From Silene noctiflora (Eukaryota > Streptophyta > Magnoliopsida > Caryophyllales > Caryophyllaceae), in assembly GCA_009801015.1 (NCBI GenBank), contig VHZZ01003859.1, positions 1 to 64,000 of the forward strand: a stretch of DNA of 64,000 nt. The letters are read 5' to 3'. Both the position numbers and the translations under genes were made by a program. Positions 57,664-64,000 of the stretch are shown here, piece by piece. Position 1 is the first letter of the stretch; each line of letters starts with the position of its first letter. A model generated the notes under the pieces. The model did no database searches. It was not told the origin of the DNA and saw only the letters and a list, made by a program, of their open reading frames with translations.

Positions 57664-57717
57664 TTGGGCGAGGTTTCCGCCCCAGTTGCAGAAGTAGCAG
57701 GCGAAGGAGCTTTATAG
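57664..57717 (+). repeat. Acidic-coding family locus (GEVSAPVAEVAGEGAL)
   Basis: The frame reads LGEVSAPVAEVAGEGAL and then TAG. It has the same Ala-Glu-Val alternation as other members. Confidence 0.38.
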
Positions 57718-57956
57718 TAAAGGGCGAGTTAGATACGAGCTGTTGTTGAAAGAATGAAAGAAGCGGGGGTTTTTCTAGTAATATCGGTTGGCTGGACCAA
57801 TCACTTGAAAGTGGCTTCTCAACCAGACAAAGGCGGTAAAGGTCCGGTTCGAAGTCTGAATTTTTGGGGGGAGGGGCAGATTTTTGAACCTAGTAATGAG
57901 GAGAAGCTCTTTATAACTCACAAGCCCAATCATCAAAGATAAGCTTGTTACTTTAA

Positions 57957-58022
57957 TCAACAGCAGACTTTGATCCCGGTTCTGAAAAAAGTAAAGCCTT
58001 CTATCTTGCATCTTTCATATAG
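57957..58022 (+). repeat. Acidic-coding family locus (STADFDPGSEKSKAF)
   Basis: Open between stops: STADFDPGSEKSKAFYLASF and then I and TAG. F-D-P-G-x-E matches 55,692-55,766. Confidence 0.38.
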
Positions 58023-59896
58023 AGTTGCATTTCAAGTTTTAGAGTTAGACCGAAAAGGTACTAAACTACCTTAGTAATATAAGCATATGAATACTAAGAC
58101 TAATTCTTATATTAATTAAGAAGTAGAATTTGCATCAGTACGTTCCGCCTCGTAGAGGAAGGAAGGTAGGGCTGCGCACCTCAATCATAAGTCCAATTTC
58201 TACCGCAATATGTCGTACTTAGCCCACGCTTTGCTTGCCCAATTAGTTAGACTGACTAATCCACCCGCCCTTCACCCTTTAAGATTATTTGAAAATCTCC
58301 CTTTTCACCAATTGAAGACAAGGAATGAAATGCAAATGCTTCTGCAAGAAGGCTTTTAGGATAGACCCTTTCTTAAAGTCTTCAAAAAAAAATTCGCATA
58401 AGGAAGGCACTTTCTTTCTGTTTAAAAGTCTAAAGATATTACTTGGGCCTGTCCCCACGGAAAGACCATTTCAGATCGACGTTTTAACTCTTTTCATTAG
58501 AATTCTAAATTCAATTCGGGTAGTGTGTTTTCAAGGATCCCATTTCGACGAGAGGGTACTTCTTTTCGAATAAATCTAAGTAAGACCGCGCCTTCACTTT
58601 GGGCGCGCACCAGTGAGATCTGCTTCGTATCTCGCTCCTGTATTAGCAGCATCCTCCTTAACCTTTGAATCTACGTTTTGAATTTATCTTCTTCTTATCT
58701 AGTACAATCTTAGATTGACCCCTAAATTATTGGAGTGGGCATGACCATATCGGGGGTTCGAACGGTGGAATTGTCTTTGCTAAGTTCCTAATCCGATAAC
58801 GCTTTTTTCTCATCGAGATTGGGTTGGTCTTCAGTGTACTCTTGTACAAGCGAGTGAAGAGCGAGTGTACGTTAAGGGAGTACACTGACTCACATCTTTA
58901 TTAGGAGAAGTTAAAAGAAAGGGGCGAAGAAGGCTAGTGAGAGGATGCGTAGTCCTCTGACGTGGAATGCAAGCTACCAAAAAAGACTCCTTGCTTATGA
59001 CGCGTGCATGCCGCGGATTGAGATTCGTTTGCGGGCATACTCCTTAACCGAGCTAGTACCTTGGAACTGCCGTTGCTTACTCTTTTCATTCCTGTTAGCC
59101 CTCTCTGACTGTAGCTTTCGCTGGTGGGATTGTGGAAAGAGGGGCTCCTTACTTTTGCGGCAGAATCCTCGTCAACAGCCGGTTAGTTTTCTGCGTCATG
59201 TACGAAACTTTTTCAGTTGACGTTTTCGTATACCGGGGGGGAGGTTAATCCCTCGGGTACGTTTTAGAAGTGCCCTTTTCTTGTCCTTTTGATTTCTTAG
59301 AATGGATCCGCAGCTCTCGGTCTACATGGGCCAGAGGGAAAGAAAGCGAAGCCCGGCATCTTGGGCATCTTAATCTTAGAATTCGTCAATCTCAGTGGCT
59401 AACGTAAGACATGACTGTCAACTGTCAAGGGGAAGTGCGCTCGAGGTAAACTCGTACAGGAGGAAACTCTTCCAAGGGAAGAGGCGGATCGCCACTTCAA
59501 GCAAATCAAGCCAGTCCCATGTGTTACGATTTTCATCCTATCTTTTAACGGAAGGGTTGAACTTCTGAATGTATAGACTCGACAGAGGAAAAAAAGCATC
59601 GAGAGGGAGACGGGTAATTGCCTATAAATGTCATGTAAGGTCAATTTCATCCGAAAGTGGGAATGAAACGCTATTTATAGTTCACATATATTAAAGAGGT
59701 ATAAAGAGTGAGAGCTGCGCTAACCAAACCTTTTTATGATATAATAGTTACCCGCTAAGGCTATGGGTAGTTCAGACATTCTCTTTCTTTTTAATCTTCC
59801 TCTGCTAAGGGTGTGGGGTTCGCTACTCTGTACGAGAGCAGCTTTTCTTTTAGCTGTATAGAAGCTTGACTTTCTTTACTTTAACTTTTTAAAAGT

Positions 59897-59915
59897 CTTG
59901 TATTAGCCAGGAAGG
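59897..59915 (+). repeat. 19-bp direct repeat, copy A
   Basis: CTTGTATTAGCCAGGAAGG, identical to 60,146-60,164. Confidence 0.9.
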
Positions 59916-60132
59916 CTTTATTTGTGTGTAATAGATATGGTTTTGCTTCTGAATTGGCAGTTTTTCTATCTTCGAGATTGCACCCACCGCTTTTTAGTCA
60001 AGTGCAATTCTTCTTCTCTGATTGTTATGCTCATCCTTTGTTCGGCTAGGGCAACGCGATTCTCATCTTATGCTTATGCTCCGATTTCGTACTTTAAACT
60101 TGTGATGCTTTCCTAATAGCAGACGATTCATG

Positions 60133-60164
60133 GCTTGTATTAGCGCTTGTATTAGCCAGGAAGG
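60133..60164 (+). repeat. 19-bp direct repeat, copy B, with a 12-bp tandem at its edge
   Basis: Bases 60,146-60,164 repeat copy A exactly. Just upstream, GCTTGTATTAGC is duplicated in tandem (60,133-60,144 and 60,145-60,156), so the copy itself was partly re-duplicated. Confidence 0.9.
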
Positions 60165-60714
60165 GTCCGTTCACTATCCTCACTTCTGGAAAGAAAGCCC
60201 AGGAAAGAAAGAGAGAATGAAGTTGCACCAACTAGGAGAGCAAAGAACAACCAACCATCCTTAAGAATTACTTAAAAAAGCCAAGCTCATTGGGAAGCTT
60301 GATCGTTGTGGAATGAAAAACATTGAGCTTCATGATTTGATGAAAGATTTAACAAATGTCCCCTTCTAAACAGCGGAACATAAAGCATTCTTTTTTTTGC
60401 TGGCACTTCTTTGCAGTTGAAGCTTTCTTATTAGTCGGTAATTCCAAGACAGCTAGGGTGATATCTACTGAAGTCTAGTAGGCTCGCCTCACAACTCCTT
60501 CGCCCCTTCCAGTAGAACTCTTTTCAGTAAAGAAGGAATCGTCACTTGTCCGAAGCGGATTCTACTTACTTCTATTGTATTGCAGCTAAAGAAGATTCAA
60601 AGGTTTAATGGGATATTCTTTCTGAGAGGTCACATACTGTTTTTTTATCAGTAAGCGCCTTTGGTCCATTCTTTTCTTTAAGAAATCTAATGCTCGCTGA
60701 ATGCAAAAAGAGTG

Positions 60715-60814
60715 GGATGAACGAAACTGCTTTCATCTACTGGGGCTGCTGGACTCAGAGGCAAAGGAAGCCCCTCTCCCGATTACAGATGTGTTAACTG
60801 CACATAAGCTTTGA
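60715..60814 (+). repeat. Acidic-coding family locus (LLDSEAKEAPLPITD)
   Basis: The frame reads FHLLGLLDSEAKEAPLPITD and then VLTAHKL and TGA at 60,812-60,814. It shares L-[VL]-D-S-E-A with 5,399-5,452. Confidence 0.38.
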
Positions 60815-61600
60815 CTTCCTACCCTTGAGGAAAAGGCGAGGTTGTGTTTATACGGCGCAGTTGGAGATAGGACAGAACTTCAAGCGGTAAAAAGCATTTT
60901 AAAAGCGTTAAAAGTTTCCAAAGTCTAGTAGTTTACCAGGGGTCGGGATGCCAACTCTAAGAATGAAGTAGTTAAACTAGAAGTAGTTAAATAAATAACA
61001 GGATTCTTTTTCTCTTTTTCTGGGAATTGGGGATGAATACTTGCCCTCTAAAGTAAAAGCAAAGATAGGTCGATCTAAAGTCACTCTCAGGGTCTCCAAG
61101 TTTTCTTTACCTAAGTAAGATGATTCTGCTTCTAATTGAGAGATTCTCTAGCTCTGTAAATACTTCAAGTGCTTCCTCAGACTCTTTATACTACAGCAGA
61201 CGAATTTTCAGGGGTAGTTTGAGGGGCGAAGACCTCATGTGATAAGGGATTTTTTCGGCTCAAGCATTAGTGAAGTGGGTCTTTCTTTAATAGGATGAAA
61301 AGCTGTGCAACTAGGTCACACATTAATTAGGACAAGTCTAATCCTGACGAACTCGGGGTCAGTTAGCACAGGACCTCTTTCTTTGTCAAGAGCGTTACGA
61401 CGTCTTTTTGCGTAGGCTTTTTCTTCTGAACCAGAGAGGAAAGGAAACATGGAAAGCTCCGAATACAAAGAATCTAATAAAAAAGCTGCTTTCTTTTTTT
61501 ATTTCAAATAACAAGTTCTTTTCAAATCAATCATAGGTTCTAGCCCGTAAGTAGAGATGGGAACAGTAGTGCACAAAGGCCAGGGGCGGATGCCAACCAG
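60815..61600. other. Gene-free spacer
   Basis: Nothing supported on either strand. Confidence 0.5.
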
Positions 61601-62300
61601 TTCCAGTAACCAAGGTAAAAAGCAAACTTATATCACAACACAAATAATAGAGCTCAGCTCCCTTTCTCTTATAATATTATGAAGAGGAAGACCATCATCA
61701 CACCTATATTCTCGTAGACCAGATGGTAGGACAAAAGGAAGATAGACGTGTATTCACATATTCCGCCAACTAAATGCGCTTGCTTCGCTAATTAGAAATA
61801 TCTTCTATACTAAAAGTCTTACATGAAATAGAAAAGGAGCGTGTCGCCTGAAAAAAGAGCCTTTAATAAGGAGTTAATTGAAAAAAAAAAATGTGATGAC
61901 TATCCAGAAGAAAATGAAAACTCGCTTAAAAGCTTATAATAAGAAATTTTACTATGGGTTACCTTTTTACTTACTCTAAAGTACTTACCTGCTTTAAAGA
62001 GGGCAGCAACTCGAGCTTACTACCTGCTCTATCTTATATCAGATTTAATAGATCGGCTGGCTAGTGCACTCTTACCTTAGGATTCTAAGAGATAGGAAAA
62101 TAGGATTAGACGACTGCACTTACCTTATTGGATTGGACGGAAGAATCCTTCTTGGGCTATCTATCATCAAAGAGAGCATCTTTTGATTACAATTGTTTTT
62201 ATAAAGTCAGGCTTGTGGGCTTAGTTCTACGAGCTGTAATGGTGTGAAGACGCTATGCAGGCATTGAGTCGGGACTTCCCTAGAAAGGGGCACCGCGGAT
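61600..62300. other. TA-step-rich compositional block IV
   Basis: A short block with the same texture as blocks I-III. It contains a promoter-like site at 61,663-61,680. No gene recognised. Confidence 0.35.
61663..61680 (-). promoter_or_regulatory. Mitochondrial promoter-like site
   Basis: On the minus strand it reads ATAATATTATAAGAGAAA: an AT-rich box followed by TATAAGAGA, which fits YRTAAGAGA (dicots usually have C at the first position). It faces left. No gene is recognised downstream. Confidence 0.25.
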
Positions 62301-62372
62301 GATTACGGTTTAGATGGATAAAGGAAGTCGCTTTCATACTTAAAGGGAAGCCAAAAAAGGGGACTCTTTTCG

Positions 62373-62472
62373 ATAAATCATAAGGGAGGAGAGAAAGCAC
62401 CTGGATTACTTTTCGTCAGATTCCGGGATTGAAGATCTTTCTCCAGCCGAAGGTGGAAAAGATGCCCCATAA
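62373..62472 (+). repeat. Acidic-coding family locus (FSSDSGIEDLSPAEGGKDA)
   Basis: Open between stops: EERKHLDYFSSDSGIEDLSP and then AEGGKDAP and TAA. A-E-G-G-K-D compares with V-E-G-G (27,921-27,971) and D-G-G-K (31,381-31,515 and 54,541-54,650). Confidence 0.45.
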
Positions 62473-62475
62473 CCA

Positions 62476-62514
62476 TTAGTTGGAATGAGGTAGAAATCTC
62501 AACTTCTCCACTAA
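62476..62514 (+). repeat. Dispersed hairpin motif, copy 2
   Basis: Bases 62,483-62,506 repeat the hairpin of 609-632 with loop AGAA in place of GAAA. An outer stem TTAGT (62,476-62,480) with ACTAA (62,510-62,514) encloses it. It overlaps the 3' end of the copia fossil on the other strand. Confidence 0.55.
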
Positions 62515-62760
62515 AGGGCATTTGGAGCATACAAGAGGAAGGCAGGCTATAATATCAGCTGTTTGTTGATCACCCGTTAACTCATGAACGCATAAATTTA
62601 GGCCCTTACCCTTAAGGACGTAGGGGCATTTGAGGGAAAGTACCGGGAAATCCACCCAAATATAGTAGAAGTTTTTGGACAGAGATTCATGTTCAAAGGT
62701 GAGCTCCCTTAATAGTAGAGCCCGAGTCGTCCCAAAGGCGTTCAAAGAATGCACATTCAA
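62476..62760 (-). mobile_element. Ty1/copia RNase H fossil
   Basis: A 94-codon minus-strand stretch. Features that fit the C-terminal RNase H part of copia pol are a Leu-rich R-A-L-L-L-R-E-L near the start, V-L-S-L-K-C-P-Y-V-L-K-G-K-G (compare the LSL...NPV.H region), and T-G-D-Q-Q-T-A-D-I, followed by L-P-L and V-E-K-L, matching the family's DQ.AD..TK.LP...L..KL end. It is a partial and broken copy. No LTR was seen. It is an old insertion of nuclear origin. Confidence 0.55.
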
Positions 62761-64000
62761 TAGAAACCGGTCTTCTGTCGGCTGGTATTGAAGAAGGAAA
62801 GCCGCATTATCATTATGAAGTTATCAAACCGGGCTCTTTACTTTAGCCCTTAAAATTCATAACTTAACGAAGAAGAAAAGTTTTTGTTATTATAAATTGA
62901 AATCGCAGAATAAATCTTAGAGTACAGTAAGGGTTGAGTAAGTGAGCTAAAGGAAGCTGGGGCCTAGCTCATTTGGGAGTTGCTCATATCAAGTGAAGCA
63001 GGTTCACTTCTTCCGATTAACCATTCAAACACCCTTCATTCACTAGCAGCTTAAAAAGAAAGAGGGAATTAGCCTACTCGTAGATTAAAGAGAAATGAGA
63101 GGGGGGCGGGAAGTGGCATTGATTATCGGATTACTTTCTTCTTTCATGCATAGGTGTCGGAGCGAGCGAAAGGTAGAGATGGTTGGAAGACAGACTCACT
63201 CTTCTCGGTTCTTCTTTTCTGAACCAGCTTTGCTTTAAAAAAATTTCCTGTTTAATCGGGATGAATTTGTTTTTTCGATGAAATCTTCTTCTTTCTGCGC
63301 CAGAATTTCTTTATATTATTAACTCCTTGTTTTGTTAAGCAAGGTCGACTCAGAGTGCAGAGAAGAGTTTAGAGTTATAGCCTAGACTGAAATTGTGAGA
63401 CATAGCATAGGCTAGAGCAGGAGAGCACTTACTTAGCATCTGGCCCCTAGTTACAGTTAAATTCTCCACAACTCATCCAAGAGTCTTCTTCTTTGGATCG
63501 GAATGAGATACTTCTGACGCCGGCCCTTTCTCTTTGTTTGTAGGTAGGCATCGCACCATACTTCTGTAGAACGTGCGTGCGGCAGATAAAGTTAGCACGA
63601 AAGAGGAACAAGGGTCGGTCTTGTTTAAAGAGAGAAAGCCTTATAATATATAAAGTAAAAAACAATGCAACGTAATGAGACCGGAATAATACCCCCCCAA
63701 AAATCTAGGTGTTAAGAGAACAAGTTAAAAAAATTAAAGTATATGGTATAGTTGGACAGGTTTGTGTCGATCTGACTTTCTAACTCTGTCGCAAAGAAAA
63801 AGTGCCAACGTGCTCGTTAGGAAAGTGAGATTCTCCCCTCGCTTACTGGTATCAATCTTATCTTAAAGTAAGGGAAGGCGCGACGCCTTATGCTCCCATA
63901 TCCCAGCTGCGGAGCCCCCTAGCAGAAGAATGAAACGTCTTAAACACAGGCTTTTAAGCCTTAAAAGCACTTCCGAACGAAGCCCTTGTTGATGGAAAGG
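62761..64000. other. Gene-free spacer
   Basis: GA/CT-rich spacer to the window end. The minus frame at 63,447-63,665 (72 aa) is unrecognised. Confidence 0.55.

Larger units (their letters stand above)
58023..60700. other. Gene-free spacer
   Basis: No gene recognised. The frames at 58,325-58,573 (82 aa), 58,945-59,220 (91 aa), 59,399-59,650 (minus) and 59,922-60,116 lack motifs. It holds the 19-bp direct repeat pair listed separately. Confidence 0.5.

Noticed and set aside
58753-58780. GGGGGTTCGAACGG string as a tRNA T-arm
   Set aside because: The flanks do not pair and no other tRNA arm is present.
62476-62760. LINE endonuclease start as an alternative reading of the minus-strand frame
   Set aside because: The later T-G-D-Q-Q-T-A-D-I and V-E-K-L fit copia RNase H better, and no LINE endonuclease motif follows.
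1-64000. CRISPR array, IS element or bacterial operon
   Set aside because: No regularly spaced repeats, no transposase or bacterial-type gene order, and the content points to a plant organelle.

Overview
The window looks like gene-free DNA from the mitochondrial genome of a flowering plant, probably one of the greatly enlarged ones. The reasons are: no intact protein, rRNA or tRNA gene that I can recognise in 64 kb; a decayed piece of the plastid gene psaB; worn Ty1/copia fossils that must have come from nuclear DNA; an even, moderately AT-rich, GA/CT-rich texture typical of plant mitochondrial spacers; and two good matches to the dicot mitochondrial promoter core. A plant nuclear origin is less likely but cannot be excluded by reading alone. 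A cucurbit-type genome of a megabase or more is a guess, not a result.

Layout. About 1-8.5 kb is GA/CT-rich spacer with a hairpin-forming dispersed motif (601-640), two short acidic-coding loci and an 11-bp tandem duplication. About 8.5-16.9 kb is a distinct TA-step-rich block with a perfect 30-bp palindrome (15,616-15,645), twin hairpins (10,897-10,949) and a diverged direct repeat. At 17,029-17,046 lies the best promoter-like site, facing left into that block. About 17-23.7 kb is again GA/CT-rich, with a doubtful copia tail. A second TA-rich block runs from about 23.7 to 27.3 kb. From 27.4 to 36.9 kb come a copia reverse-transcriptase fossil (29,228-29,479, minus), the psaB relic (30,640-31,186, plus) and several acidic-coding loci. 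A third TA-rich block (36.9-38.0 kb) follows. From 38 to 61.6 kb the spacer carries most of the acidic-coding loci, with the densest cluster at 54.5-55.8 kb and a protein-like but unidentified minus-strand stretch at 44.9-46.4 kb. A fourth small TA-rich block (61.6-62.3 kb) is followed by a copia RNase H fossil (62,476-62,760, minus).

The most unusual signal is a family of about 25-30 short loci on both strands. In one frame each reads as an Ala/Glu/Asp/Val-rich peptide, and similar short motifs recur far apart: F-[AT]-D-E-A-L-T, E-V-I-[DE]-G-[RK]-A, D-S-E-A, [EF]-D-P-[GA]-x-E. Several pairs differ mostly at third codon positions. They are absent, as far as I could see, from the TA-rich blocks. 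I know of no described element that they fit. They could be remnants of one expanded, formerly coding repeat or a codon-periodic minisatellite.

Nothing here forms a working pathway. The window is best read as a mosaic of foreign DNA (plastid, nuclear) and home-grown repeats between genes. All open reading frames are 131 codons or shorter, and none matches the standard plant mitochondrial gene set as I know it.
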